A DNA stretch of 64,000 nucleotides from Epiperipatus broadwayi (GCA_028023455.1 JAQFVV010000454.1:248001-312000), one strand, 5' to 3'; numbered from the stretch's first letter, positions 19,455-31,763 are shown. Notes: generated by a model not told the origin, from the letters alone. Numbers and translations: made by a program.

Positions 19455-20072
19455 CTAATTAAGATGTTTCTATTAGAATAGACAAAACTCTCCATACAGC
19501 AGTGCCACTGTGCAAGCCAGAGTAATCAATGGATGCCAAAAGACTTGCACATAAAATCTCCACCTAGTGCCTACTCATCCAATATCCTCAGACTAATTTA
19601 TAGCCTGTGGCTTTCATTAATGAGAATCCCTGAATCGGAAAACCCTACAACTAGATCTTAGGATCTAATGCAACCCTTTAGCAGCCATCTTTTATCTCAA
19701 GGATGAGTTTAAAATTGAAAACACAATAATTTCAATCCAACCTCAGTAGCTTCTATAGTCACATAGGTCTGAACTCAGTTCAGTACTCATACATTTTGGT
19801 GTCTTTAGTTCTTTATTAACCATAATCACCACTATCCTATTAAGCAAGATTGGTATTAAATCACTAAACATCACATGATCACCATTTCTTATGCTTGGTC
19901 ATAACTGTTATTAAACTGGTCTGGGGTTGTTGAATGAGCAGGCACTAGAAGATAAGCCTTCTGGCATCCATTGATTACTCTGGCTTGCACTGAGTGGCAC
20001 TACTGTATGGAGAGTTTTGCCTGTTTTAATAATAGTTATGAACAAGCATAACTAATGGTGAGCATTAGGTTA
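19455..20072. mobile_element. HH-C element, inverted dimer
   Basis: A minus-oriented unit (19455-~19913) is joined to a plus-oriented 3' half (~19914-20072). It shares the HH-C marks: GGCAAAACTC end block, AGAGTAATCAATGGATGCC, a GATCTTAGGATCTAATGC block and the ACATCACATGATCACC terminus. The hammerhead at 19577-19636 (minus) has lost the CTGATGA and GAAA bases. The join to the plus half falls at the HHR 3' strand (ACTGGTCTGGGG). Confidence 0.75.
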
Positions 20073-20089
20073 GCTATATGAGGCTGATA

Positions 20090-20118
20090 TATATAGAGGG
20101 AGAGAGAGAGAGAAGGAG
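20090..20118. repeat. (GA)n microsatellite
   Basis: Short GAGA run beside the HH-C element. Confidence 0.8.
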
Positions 20119-20397
20119 AACAAGCAGATGAAAGAACCCATTGCTGAGAAAAAAAATCAGAAATGTGTGTGTATATATGTGTATACTATGTATGTTGTTG
20201 AAAATATTCCAGTGCTAAAGAAAATGCAAGAATTTTTTTTTTTTACTATTCGAAGAAAAAGAGTATTTCATTTATTAACACAAAAGTGAATAAATTAACA
20301 TTATCTCATTAATGGAAAAAGTTTTAAAATGAATCTCAAAGCAAGTGAATAATTAAAAATCTCCAAAGAAAAAAAGTTTTAGGTAGATAAATATAGG

Positions 20398-20785
20398 GGA
20401 TTTAAACTCAGACTTTCAAGCACCTTTCAACTATCTATACTACCTCATACTACTAATGCACATGACCACATATATGTAGAAAAGATAAATAATCACTAAT
20501 ATACATATTTCAGGCTAAACCAGCAATCATCAGTTGGTTCAGATTATCATCTCTCACACATATATACAATCAGTGCCCAGCTTATATTAAGATAGCAAAT
20601 CTTCATACTTTAATGGACAGGCTTCAATCCACTCCAACCCCCCAACTCTTCAGCCATCCATGCCATTGAAAATCTGATGATGGAAAGCCAAATCCTATGC
20701 TGATGCCAATATTATTGCCATGCCCATGTTGACTTCAAGTCATTTTGAGCCCTCATGTATAGGACCTTATCCATTTAAATACATA
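20398..20785 (-). mobile_element. HH-A repeat copy 2
   Basis: Near full-length minus-oriented HH-A element, from the tRNA-like end (TTTAAACTCAGACTTTC) to the CTCATGTATAGGACC end. It holds the hammerhead at 20489-20547. No ORF. Confidence 0.75.
20489..20547 (-). ncRNA. Hammerhead ribozyme motif, HH-A copy 2, core intact
   Basis: Minus strand: CTGATGA (20533-20527), stem II with loop GGTTT, GAAA (20511-20508), AT-rich palindromic stem III. Outer stem I AUAAUC/GAUUAU pairs fully; the inner ACCAA/UUAGU has one mismatch. Confidence 0.75.
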
Positions 20786-21328
20786 GAAGAGGGATGGGCA
20801 GGATGCAGGCTTAATGTTTAAACATTTGATACTAGATAAAGAATTTAAAATTTTTATTATGCAAGGTTTATATGTATTTTAATTAATTAAACAAAATAAG
20901 CAAAATTTATTTCTTATGGTTATTTTTATGTTAAATGATGGATGGAAATTTAAACTTTAAATAATAATCAATATATTTCCATTTTCCATACGCAAATACG
21001 CAGAAAGAATTATATCTTGTAAAAATAATTTAGCTGTTAGGTTAAATTAATAAATAAAATATTTTTATATTATAAACATATATGAGTATGGGTATATGTA
21101 TATTGAAATTAATGTCTGTTTAATCTCACTAAAATGCAATGATAAATCTAACAAGTTTTTTATTGGCATATAAATATAATATTATATAAAGTTTATACCT
21201 TATAGTGTGATCTTTACAATTCCAGAATGTTGTCTTGTAGATTATAATTTTGAAATTTTGTATCAAATTTTATGTATCACGATAAATGAAATAAAATCCT
21301 TGTTTTTTACTTCACCTTTGAGTGGTAA
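20786..21328. other. AT-rich unassigned DNA
   Basis: No feature seen. Confidence 0.5.
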
Positions 21329-22068
21329 GTTTTAAATTGTGCTTTACACAAAAAAAAGTGAAGCTTAGTATTATTAGAAAAGAATTATATGGCTGAGTAC
21401 TTTCCGAGAACTTAAGTCTCCATAATCATAGCCTACCTTGGGAATGTCGGCTTACATTGAGATTTTAAGCGAAAAGCGGTAATTTATATAAAATTTATTC
21501 AAAGTTTTCTTTCATACAGACCATTTTTTGGAGATTGCAAAGCATGATTCTTTTTGGTTTATAGCATAGTTGTCATTTGCAATAAAACAAGCCTCCTTTA
21601 CCTTTCATTTCATATCATTACATTCAGTGCATAGTGCCCTTGCCATAGTGGGTTTGAACACATCCCCTGTTGTTTTTTGGTGCTCAAAGAATATGAATTT
21701 GTTTTCAATATTATCTCAACATCATTATTTATACAGGAGAGCTCTAAGTAATACTGAAAACAAATCCATATTCTTTGAGCACCAAAAAATAACAGGCCAT
21801 GTGTTTGAACCCACTATTGAAAATGTCAACTATGCAATAAACTGAAAAGAATTGTGCTTTGCAATCTCCAGAAAATGGTTTATATGAAAGAAAACTTTGA
21901 ATAAATTTGGCATAAATTACCCCAAACTTCGCTTAAAATCACAATGTAAGCCGACACTCCCAAGATAGGCTATGATTGTAAAGACTTAAGTTTTATGAAA
22001 GCGCTCAGCCATATATCTTTTCTAATAATACTAAGTTTTACTTTTTTGCGTAAAGCGCAATTTAAAAC
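21329..22068. mobile_element. Foldback element, 740 bp
   Basis: Left arm 21329-~21712 and right arm ~21749-22068 are inverted copies (GTTTTAAATTGTGCTTTA against TAAAGCGCAATTTAAAAC) with moderate divergence and a short central loop. The 91-codon frame at 21570-21845 simply reads through the palindrome and is not a gene. It has no similarity to the hammerhead families. Likely a non-autonomous inverted-repeat transposon. Confidence 0.8.
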
Positions 22069-22619
22069 AGATCACGGTAAAATAATATATCATTGAATTT
22101 AAACGAGAACATGCCCATTACGTTAACATTTAAAGGGGAAAGTATGCTTCAAAACAAACATATTTTAAATGTGATTGAATTACAATAAGATTAATAAAGC
22201 AATGTAATATTAAAATGATTTACAATAGTAACATAATATTTACAATCATAATTGACTTGAGGTTAACATGGGCATAACAGCAATTTTGGCATCAGAATAG
22301 AATTTGGGCAATCTATCATCAGATTTTCAATGGTATGGACAAGGTTGTATTATTAACGTCATTAAGACTTAACTTTTTCTTCATGAAGAGTTAAATGACT
22401 TTTTTGAAGAGCAGCAAATTAAAATAAAATTGGCAATTTGGTAAAGGAACCTAAATTGTCTATAATTAGCAAATAATAAATCGAATGTGCATCTTTAAAT
22501 TTCAAAGCAAAAGTTCAACAACTGATAAAAAGAATTACAAATGATTTGTGGGGAAAAAAGATAATTATTTACTAGTCATGATGAGTTTGAATTCTTTTTT
22601 TAACCCAGTAATTGTAATT
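22069..22619. other. AT-rich DNA with an HH-A edge fragment
   Basis: 22255-22340 resembles the 5' block of HH-A (ACATGGGCATAACAG, ATCATCAGATTTTCAATGG). The rest is unassigned. Confidence 0.45.
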
Positions 22620-22680
22620 AAAACAGGCAAAACTCTCCACACAATAATATGGTGATCATATGATGTTTGGTGATTTGATA
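22620..22680. repeat. HH-C end fragment
   Basis: GGCAAAACTCTCCACACA is joined to ATGGTGATCATATGATG, i.e. both terminal blocks of HH-C without the interior. Confidence 0.65.
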
Positions 22681-22885
22681 TCAGTAATTGTAAGATATAG
22701 ACCTAAGAAAATATAATATTTTTTAATCCATGGATACTCTTTTATATGATATTAATGATATTTAAAAGAAATAGAGATAGCATTTTGTACATCTTTTAAA
22801 TAATGGTACAAACATTAAAATGATGGTGCTTAATAATACTTTTATATTATCCTATCCATTTAGATTGGGTCAAAATATATTCAAC

Positions 22886-23210
22886 TTAATGAAGTTAAAA
22901 TAGATACTTGTAATACTAAAAATAATGAGGCTGTAGGTCCTTATGGGATATCAGGAGAAGTTATTAAAAATATTAATGGTAATGTAATATCATATACTAT
23001 AATAAATATACTTTCATGGATTTTGTTAAATATGTTGCTTTTAATCACAGATCAATAATTATCAGGACTCAAAGAATGTTAGAGAATAATGAGACTCTAC
23101 AGCTATTTCTTTTGTTACCTGGAAAATGCAAAACAAAGTGTTGGAAACAAAAGTGTGATTTATATCTGACTCAATCCAATAAGTTTGTGGAAATATTTAA
23201 AATTAACTAG
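22886..23210 (+). pseudogene. Non-LTR retrotransposon reverse transcriptase remnant
   Basis: The frame near 22900-22990 gives NNEAVGPYGISGEVIKN, the LINE RT motif normally read as K-A-P-G-P-D-G-I-P-x-E-x-x-K. Downstream the frame breaks. With the fragment at 23826-24150 it forms one LINE copy split by HH-A insertions (23274-23825). The clade is not RTE; the later fragment resembles Jockey/CR1-type RTs. It is heavily decayed. Confidence 0.6.
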
Positions 23211-23273
23211 ATATCCAACAAAGTTTATTTATATTATATAGTTTTTCATAATAGAAAGAAAATGATAGTACAT

Positions 23274-23825
23274 GTGTGTGATCAGGTGGGTCAGCAATAT
23301 GAGATGGCTTGGAGAGTTGAGGGTTGTATGAAAGTCTGAGTTTTAATCCCTATATATTACACATATATCTGTATGTGCAGGTGTAAGCCTGTACAGTGTA
23401 TTAATAAACAAGAATTTCTTTTAGCTTCTGCTTTATTTCCCATTATTTTTATTATTCTTATAATATATGAATTTTTTTTTACAGTACAGGATTTTTCATA
23501 CCTGCACTCGAATATGTAATAATAGGGATTTGAATTCAGACTTTCACATGACTCTTAACTATCCATGCTATCTCATACTGCTGACACACTTGATCACACA
23601 CATGTCGAAAAGATAAATAATCACCAAAAAAGGTATTTTGTGCTAAACCAGCACTCATCAGTTGGTCCAGATTATCTCCACAAATATATACATTCAATGA
23701 TCAGCTTATATTAAGGTAGCCAATCTTCATACTTTAATAGATAGGGTTCAATCCATCCCACCCTACACCTCTTCAGTCATCAATTTCATTGAAAATCTGA
23801 TGATGGAATGCTCAAAGTTTTTAAA
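23274..23825. mobile_element. HH-A elements inserted in a LINE (plus fragment, then minus copy)
   Basis: 23274-23402 is the 3' (tRNA-like) end in plus orientation; 23481-23825 is a longer minus copy ending near ATCATCAGATTTTCAATG. The hammerhead at 23616-23676 (minus) has CTGATGA and stem II intact but GAAA is lost. The pair interrupts the LINE remnant on both sides, so it is younger than that LINE. Confidence 0.7.
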
Positions 23826-24150
23826 AGATGTTTTCATGAATCTGGCATTAAAATGTAGTACAGGTTTGATTGTGGGATTGCAAAAGAAAAAGCAAGAATT
23901 CATATTTTGGATTTTTGGATTAACAGTGCAGTGATGATTGTATTAGTCTTACCAATTCAAAAGATGACAGGATATACTTATTGTGTCAAATGCAACAAAT
24001 AAGATTTTGGTTTAGTAATCAATGTTCAAAAAATTCAAATCCTTTACCAGTCCTTCAATAATCTTTTTCTGGTTAGTTATGAAATTAAAAATATAAAGTT
24101 GTTTAAATGCTTGGATAGCTTTTTAAATTGAAAGACAGACTTGAATATAC
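23826..24150 (+). pseudogene. LINE reverse transcriptase remnant, second part
   Basis: Translation gives DFGLVINVQKIQILYQS followed by a segment ending in KLFKCLDSFLN. This is the region after the YxDD box in Jockey/CR1-like elements (F-G-L-x-I-x-x-K-K-T-x-V-L-x-Q). The YADD box itself is only traceable across a frameshift near 23935. A related copy lies at 52430-52880. Confidence 0.6.
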
Positions 24151-24302
24151 AGATCCAACAACACATTTAAATAAATTTTGCACTTAGAGTTTTTTTATTT
24201 TATTATCAGAGTGGTATAATCACAGCAACTAAATAAAAAGACATTACAGTTTTAATCTAGAATGTTCTCCTTAAAAGTCTACAAATATGATAAGCTTATA
24301 AG

Positions 24303-24425
24303 ATTAAAACAGGCAAAACTCCATACAGTAGTGCCACCCAGTGTCATCCAGAGTAATCAATGGATGCCAGAAGGCTTGTGCATAAAATCTTCATCTAGTG
24401 CCCATTCATCCAATATCCAGCAGGT
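24303..24425 (-). repeat. HH-C arm fragment
   Basis: From GGCAAAACTCCATACAGTAG through TCATCCAATATCC; it stops just before the hammerhead. Confidence 0.75.
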
Positions 24426-24718
24426 TTTCATAGAATACCTAAGACTGAAAATTATACAAAATATATTATAGATTCTTTACAGTAAACAAATCGGTTACCA
24501 TTAAGCATTATTAAAGCAGTCTTAATATATTTATTGGGTCATTGATTAAAACTGATCCATTAATCAAATGAAAAGCTCTTTCCTATTAATCATCAATTAA
24601 ATAAATAACTTTGTAATAGCATTTTCTAGTTCTTGGATTTCTTCCATATAAAGTTTATCTAAAATGTTTTAGGTAAATGGTTCACTCAAATTTTCTTAGT
24701 ATCTGTGGATTTACAACT

Positions 24719-24975
24719 TTATATTTTTTTCATCATCGGTACTACACTTTGTTTTAGGTTTATTAGGGACCAGGTCTGGTTAAACATCCAATTCTGAGAA
24801 AATTTTTGGTCTAATTCTTTAATTTCTTCTAATAAGTGTAAAGTCATTTTAATCATGTCATATTCTTCTCCACTTTCGAAGATGATCTTATTTCTCAGTA
24901 ACCAAATGCAAAAAATTATAAATGTTGCCAATCTTATGATTTCAAAATGTCCATTCTTAAAGGCTTTAACTATGT
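24719..24975 (-). pseudogene. Possible LINE C-terminal tail remnant
   Basis: A minus-strand frame, open from about 24975 to 24719, includes IIFCIWLLRNKIIFESGE. A W-x-x-R-N-x-x-x-F motif in a hydrophobic context is typical of the C-terminal end of some LINE ORF2 proteins. There is no upstream RT next to it. Assignment is tentative. Confidence 0.3.
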
Positions 24976-26213
24976 GATTTATATAGTTTTAAATATAAAA
25001 AAAATAATGAAAGAGAAAGTGTTACTTACTGGGGTAACTAATTTCTGGATAATGTCATCAGTTTATTCCATATTTTTATTCTAAATCAGTAGCTTATATC
25101 GGCATACATAACACTAGATTACAAAGACAATCTGTTACCTGTTTAATATATATATATTTTAAAACGACTAATATTAATAACCTAAATGTTTAAATTTTTT
25201 TTAATTTTCCGTTTTAATCTTAAAAACACATAGTTATCTTAATATTCTATATCGTAATTATTTGTAATTGTTATAATTTTCAAATATATATTTTTAAATG
25301 CATTCCTGATGATAAACTTCCTTTCTTTTGACATTGTAATATTTATTTATTTTTAAAACTAATTACCAAAAGTAACAAAGACATAATGTATATAATTTTT
25401 CACACATGAATGAAAAAAATTATATCCCTGTTTTAAAAATCTACGCAAATATAGGGATAATTAAAAACTTGATATCTGAAACCAAATAAAAAATGTATAG
25501 TAAATTTCTAGTCAATTAAACATATAAAATTGTTAAATATTATTTACTTGTTAAAAATTAATAAATCATTATTTTGAACAAGCTTTTAGACGGGGAAACA
25601 AGAATTATACACAAAAAATACGAATATCATAATTAATTTTATAATTGAGAAACTTTTATGTTGAAAAAACTTTTTAAATTAGCATTTCGCTTTTTTTTAT
25701 TACTATTTTTTTTTTTTAAATATGTCAGATGTATTTTATGTAAAATTTTATTATTATTTTTTAAAAAAAAATGGGAAGAGAGGAGGACAAGAAATAAATA
25801 ACAGTTAAGGATTTTCTTTTTTTATTTCGCAAAAAAAATATTTTTTAATTTATTTTTTATTCTAATTTTTTTTTTCTAAGTTAAGGCATTCGATTTTTTG
25901 ATAGTAATTTTGTTTTTACTCATATTATCTTTCGATAAGGAACTTTTTTTTTTTTTTTTTACTGTGTTGCTGTTTACTTTTTTATCGACTAAAATATTAT
26001 TGAATTGTCTAACAATATATTTTATAATAATCCGTATTATTTTTATAATAAATATTATTTTTAATAATAACTTCAAAAACTATTATAGTTTTATAATTGG
26101 GTATCGATTTTGTTATAACAAAATAATTATTTTGAAAATAATTTTTCACATCTTTATAATAGAGCGGGTGTATTTTACATAAGTTTTTAGGTTTACTAAC
26201 CAACAAAATAGAG
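24976..26213. other. AT-rich unassigned DNA
   Basis: Poly-T/poly-A rich stretches; overlapping opposite-strand frames at 25876-26206 are low-complexity shadows. Confidence 0.5.
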
Positions 26214-26355
26214 AAAAAGATTTAGTTGCTGTCTTGCATTGGTGGTCGAGAGGTCAGCGCGACTGCCTTGCACTTGCAGGCAGTTGCCCGAGTTGCGGGT
26301 TCGCGTCCCGGCCGATGCTATGACATTTATATAAAAAAAAAAAGATTTAGTTGCT
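26214..26355 (+). mobile_element. tRNA-derived SINE with 17-bp target-site duplication
   Basis: Body 26231-26338. Pol III box A TGGTCGAGAGGT (26243-26254) and box B GGTTCGCGTCC (26298-26308) are spaced as in a tRNA with a long variable arm (Leu/Ser type, an inference). It ends GGCCGATGCTATGACAT plus poly-A. The body is flanked by a perfect 17-bp duplication, AAAAAGATTTAGTTGCT, at 26214-26230 and 26339-26355, direct evidence of LINE-mediated insertion. Other copies lie at 52.1, 56.7-57.1, 57.3 and 58.2 kb. Confidence 0.9.
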
Positions 26356-26589
26356 TTTTTATGTTTACTAAATTATTATAATCAGCATTATTTAACTAAA
26401 AATTACTCTAGCTGCATATTTTCTATAATAATCTTCAACCTATAGGACATTCTATTGAACAATGATATATATCTGAACCTAACAGAGAAAACTAAAAATT
26501 CTAAATAAATTAAATACCTAAGGAATATAGAATTCAGTTTTTTTAAACAAAATTAGTTCCACAATCTAAAGGGAAAAATAAAATCATTT

Positions 26590-26785
26590 GTTTTAATAAC
26601 TGAAATACAGGCTTATTATATATCTATTTCAATATATAAGGTATATGAGCACAGACTTTCACATGACCCACTACTCAACACTCTATCTCATATCATGATA
26701 CACTTAAACACATATATGTTGAAAAGATAAATAATCACCAATATACGTATTTCAGGCTAAACCAGCAATCATCATTTGTTTTAAA
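26590..26785 (-). mobile_element. HH-A partial copy
   Basis: From the AATACAGGCTTATTATATA end through TTTCAGGCTAAACCAGC, cut in the middle of the hammerhead at ATCATC. Confidence 0.7.
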
Positions 26786-26821
26786 TTTAAACATTTACTT
26801 TTCTGGAAATATGACATAAGT

Positions 26822-27085
26822 AATAACTGAAATACAGGCTTATTATATACCTGTATCAATATATGTAATATATAGGATATATGAGCACAGACTTTCACAC
26901 GACTCACCACTCTATCTCATAACACTGATACACTTGAACACATATATGTCGAAAAGATAAATAATCACCTATATACTTATTTTATACTAAACCAGCAATC
27001 ATCAGTTAGTCCAGATTATCATTTCTACACATATATGATAAGTGCTCAGGTATATATTAAGATAGCCAATCTTCATACTTTAATG
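26822..27085 (-). mobile_element. HH-A partial copy with degraded hammerhead
   Basis: The same end block as its neighbour at 26590, arranged as a direct repeat ~235 bp away. The hammerhead at 26961-27019 (minus) keeps CTGATGA (27005-26999) and the outer stem I, but GAAA is mutated. Confidence 0.7.
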
Positions 27086-27563
27086 ACATTTCTCACTGAC
27101 ATGTGTGAGTTTATTTTAAATTCACAACAAGATTGATAAAATAAGCTTATTTATAGCAGAGGAAAGTCTAATAGTAAACTTTTTTTTAATTGCACAAAGT
27201 TCTGTGCCCATTGTTTCTATTTGTCTGCTTGATTTGTGTAGTATTCATTTTGTATTATGTCCTATACTAATCCACTTATGGCTTCTCTTTATCATATAGG
27301 ACATTTATAATGTCCATTATTATATCTTATAAGTTAGTTATTGTATGTGTGATGTCATGCACTGATTAATGAACATTTGCCTGTCATCTTTACTGTGAAT
27401 ATTAACTTATTGTAAGAGGATTAATTTATTTTTGAGTTAAAGCTTGGTCTTATATACTGTATTAAAAGACTATAGACAGAATTCGAAAAATTATACAACT
27501 ATTACAACTCAAATTAAGAGTCATAGATCACATGACCCTATTCTCTTAAGCTTGTACGTTATA
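27086..27563. other. AT-rich unassigned DNA
   Basis: No feature seen. Confidence 0.5.
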
Positions 27564-27754
27564 AACAATGAGGATTGCCAATTCCTCAACAAGCTTTGTG
27601 ATAAATGCTTAGCCAGAGAAAGCATTTAAAATATCCCTGTCAGGAACTATAGTCAGGGGTTTGGAGAAGGGTTTCTTACAGGGATATTTTAAATGCTTTC
27701 TCTGGCTAAGCATTTATCACAAAGCTTGTTGAGGAATTGGCAATCCTTATTGTT
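27564..27754. repeat. Short foldback, 78-bp nearly perfect arms
   Basis: Arms 27564-27641 and 27677-27754 are inverted and almost identical; the spacer is 35 bp. Not related to the other foldbacks here. Little divergence between arms suggests a recent origin or gene-conversion. Confidence 0.85.
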
Positions 27755-28323
27755 TTACAACCATTACAAATGTTTGTTTATTTACATGACAAATCAATAA
27801 ATTCTTCCTTAATTTGTAGAATGTGTATGCTTACTAAAGAAGAAAAACTTTACCCTGCTGAGTAAAGGGGTAATAATATCATTGTCTTCTTCCCCTGTAT
27901 AAACATGATCTTACACTCCTTTTTGTTACTAATTATGATATCTTATTACCTGGTATTTTAATTGGCTGATGCTTCTACCTTTTCTGCTGATGAAAATTCA
28001 GTGTAGATTGTGTCTTGGCTGATATTTTATGATAGCGCTGATTGTTATTTTACTGCATCCAAGCAGATTGGATTTTTCTATTAGATTTTATCACTTACCT
28101 ATAAAAAAAAAAAAAGGATTATAATGATATCTATAATTCTGCTTCTGTTTCCACCAATGGTAAATATTGATGACAACCTCTGACCAGTATCTTAGCCAGT
28201 ATTCAATTCTTTCATGAAGCTGATATAATTTTCTGCTCCATTTTTTTAACATTTGCTTAAGCCTTCAATTAGTTAAATTAATTTTCAGAGTTTATGTTTC
28301 TTTAAAATTGCATCAGTTGATCT
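27755..28323. other. Unassigned DNA downstream of gypsy fragment
   Basis: Lies 3' of the integrase fragment on its strand. It may contain further decayed gypsy sequence, but no motif was readable. Confidence 0.4.
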
Positions 28324-28722
28324 ATGGCAGACAATTGTTGGAGTTGTGCGCTGTATCCACAGCATTCTGATTGAGCATGTGTTCCAGTTAGTCTGGTTTT
28401 ATTCTGGATATTTTACTCCGTCCTTTTGTATTATTGCTCAGTCTGCCCATTTTCTTTTTGTGTATGACAGCGGTTTTAATATAGTCTGAAATTCATTATT
28501 TGCACAGAAGTTTTTATATTGGATTCATAAAAAGACAAGTCCATTATTGAAAACAATAACCACAGGGAGATTAATCATGGTAAATAGTTTTCCCAGAGCC
28601 TTAATGACTGAAACATGAAAAGAAATGGGAATCCAGCGAGTCTAACCATATAAAAAGGCACCTATAACAATATAAAATTGCTTGCCTTTCAATCACTTAG
28701 TATGATCTACATAGTTCATTCC
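28324..28722 (-). pseudogene. Second gypsy-type integrase catalytic core remnant
   Basis: A single minus-strand frame of 133 codons with six stop codons reads as an integrase core: first Asp in NYVDHTK (codon at 28707-28705), then FYIVIGAF, RWIPISF, INLPVVIVFNNGLVF (second catalytic Asp changed to Asn in the S-D-N-G motif), and KRKWAD just before the position of the catalytic Glu. The order and spacing match Ty3/gypsy integrases. It differs in sequence from the 7-8 kb copy, so it belongs to another gypsy lineage. No other pol domain was found nearby. Confidence 0.75.
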
Positions 28723-29634
28723 GAGTTTTGAGTCTTGTGGGAAAGAGCTAAATTCTCCTTTCAATCTGACATATTTAGATTTATTTGACATTGATTGACC
28801 ATGATTCTAAATCAAAATCTACATCAAACACCAAATACATGATCTCAAAAAAATTTTCATGCTGATTAAAATAATGTATTAAGTTCAAAACTTTTTAAAA
28901 CCTTTATGCATTTCATTTTTAATGTATAGTTTGTTTTCTCATTCAAAGTTTTTATGTGCATTTTATGACTTCTTTATTGAACACTTTGGGCCTATCCATT
29001 TGCTCCATAGTTGGTCAGTGAGTCAATGTCTTATGGCTAATCTAATCAATTGTTTTTTTCACTTTTTGGATTTAATTTTATCTGAAAATGTGCATCAATT
29101 TTTTTCTCCTTTATATATTGCATTTTAAAATTATATACAATCAAAAAATTGAACCAACTTAGATAAGATGAAATATAATGTTAGATCTTTTTTAGCAGTA
29201 AATATGGTAATAAAAGCATTGTGAAATAGTAATAAAATGCATATTATATTAGATTCATGATCTATTTGGAAGATAAAAAAATTATTCCATAAACATAACA
29301 TATGGAATTTGTTTTGATGCCAAAAACCATTATGTTTCAGTATATTTGAAAGCATTTTTTGGCATAATTTGTAACAACATTTTATTTATATACTTCCAAC
29401 TTCAGATCACTTTTAAATGAAGAAAAATTGCATAAACCAAGAAGAAAAGATGAAGAGACAATTAATTTATAAAATAGATAATCATTCTATTATGAAAGCA
29501 CAAATTTTAAAGCAGAAATGGAGAAGAATTTATTATAAATGAAAAGAGGAAGATCAATATTATGGAAATTAATTGTATATCAAACTGAATAATAAAATTA
29601 ATTATTCAAATATATTGTGAAATATGAATTTTTT
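28723..29634. other. AT-rich unassigned DNA
   Basis: Short frames at 28922 (plus) and 29131-29355 (minus) have no motif. Confidence 0.45.
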
Positions 29635-29925
29635 CTACAGTACAGACTTTTTTATACCTGCACTTCTATATGTAATATATAGGTTTGAACTCAGATTTTC
29701 ACATGACCCTCAACCATCCATGCTATCTCATACTGCTGATACACTTGATCACACACATGTTGAAAAGATAAATAATCACCAATATATTTATTTAATGCAT
29801 CAGTTGGTCCAGATTATCATCTCCACACATATATACAATCAAAGTTCAGCTTATATTAAAATAGCCAATCTTCATACTTTAACAGGCTTCAAACCACTCC
29901 ACCTCACAACTCTTCAGCCAGATTT
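29635..29925 (-). mobile_element. HH-A copy with hammerhead deletion
   Basis: All flanking blocks are present, but stem II and part of the core are deleted at about 29796 (ATGCATCAGTTGG). No functional ribozyme is possible. Confidence 0.7.
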
Positions 29926-31763
29926 TTAAATTGACATGGAAAACTTCAATGCTAAAATTAGTAAATAATTGAAAAATGGAAGTGTTTTTGTTAAATTTGG
30001 TTATGTAACAGAAATGAGCAAGGATATAGACTTGTGAAGTTTTATAAAAAAAAAAACACTGTATACTATGAATTATTTATTTGAAAAAAGAAAAGAAAAA
30101 AGAAGCTAAATGTAAATAGATATAGATGCATCCAAATGAAGGTACATCAGAATTATATATGTTGACTAACAGAAAATATATATTTCAGATCTGTATTGCT
30201 CCTAATAGCTTCCCAATAGTAAAATGATCATTCATTAATGAGATGTAAGATACATGTCTATGCTAAACTAGAGAGATGAAATTTATTAACAATAAGAAGA
30301 AACTATTAATAAAAAAAGAGATGACATAAATGTGTAAAAGGATTCTACAAAAAATTATATAGAAATAAGAAACAAGAAAATAACAAGAAAATAAAATTTC
30401 TTTTACAGTTATTACATCTTTTGTATTGCCAAGTATTTTAGATAAATTGAGTCATGCAATTAAATCTATGAAAATGAAAAAGGAACAGCTTCTGTTTGTT
30501 GCTAAATAAAGTTTGCATAACAATCCATAAACCCAGGAAAGCTTGAAGTTCTTTTTTTGCTTGTAAGGGGTTGGTTTCTCAGTATAGCATTTTCATACTT
30601 TTTGTAGAAAAAATTACCTGTTCAATAACTTTAATTCTATAACATTTTAATTATTTGGCTTCAGGAATATATTTGTCAGAACTTATTTCACTTGCTACTT
30701 CCTTAAATTTATTTGAAAGCTTTCTGGTGTTTTCTAAGAAGTGCTCCTAACTATTAGCCACTAACAAGGAGATGGTGCAAGATATTTTAGACACAAGTTC
30801 ATTAATGCTTGATAAAACACAGCTGACACCAACAAGATTTCAAAAAGCAATCTATTAATTTTATAAATGTTACATTGTAGTAATAGTTTATGTTTTGGAA
30901 GCATCATTGTTTACAAGAATTTAGAGATGCTTGGGATTTATTCTAACCCCCCCCCCCCAATAAAGCATATCATTTTTATGGATGGAGTTGGAATAATTAT
31001 CAGGCAGTAATGCTTTATTTATAATGCAACAATAATTCCCACAAATGCATTTTTTACCATAAGTTTTATAAGAGTACTATAGCTATTGATCAATCAGAAT
31101 TATACAGTTCTATGGTATTTTCAATACATAGCTTGGTTTACTTCTCAGATATTTTAGCTCTCAAGACAAAAGATAATAGCTGTCAATGATAGCTGCTGTA
31201 ATATGTTTGTTTATGTATAAATGGTTTTTTTTAATATTATACCAATCCTGGTTCAAAGATCTTGGCATATTCGTTTTTAAAATCTGCTATGCCATTGGAG
31301 ACTTGTTTCACAATGACCAATTATAGCTCATTGTATTTATGTTAAATTTACATGATAAGAGAAAAGGCAACCATGTGCATTTTAAGTCTAAATTTTCATC
31401 TCCTTTACAAAGGTATGATTTGCTTTTTAATAATAGACCAATATTAAAAGTTTACAGGGAAAGCCTATTTATATTTAACAGTTTTTTGAAACAATAGTCT
31501 GTTGAACAGTCAATATTTATTCTTATAGATGTATCATTAATCATAATTTGTGTCTTAAAAGTTATAACTTCCTTTTTCTCTTTAATAGTATTTCTTTTTA
31601 GCTCTTTGTTGGGCAGTTGTTGTTTTCTTTTTTGGTTTATAACATGAGTTATACCTTTTTGTGTGATACACAGACAGTATCTATATGACCAATACATTGG
31701 CAGTATATCTAAATGGGGATAACAATGAATTCAAGAACTAGAAATTTCTAGATGAATACCAAG
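29926..31763. other. AT-rich unassigned DNA
   Basis: No coding motif; a C10 run lies at about 30949. The 81-codon minus frame at 31452-31697 has no recognisable domain. Confidence 0.45.

Noticed and set aside
21570-21845. 91-codon frame
   Set aside because: Lies across the palindrome of a foldback element and has no domain.
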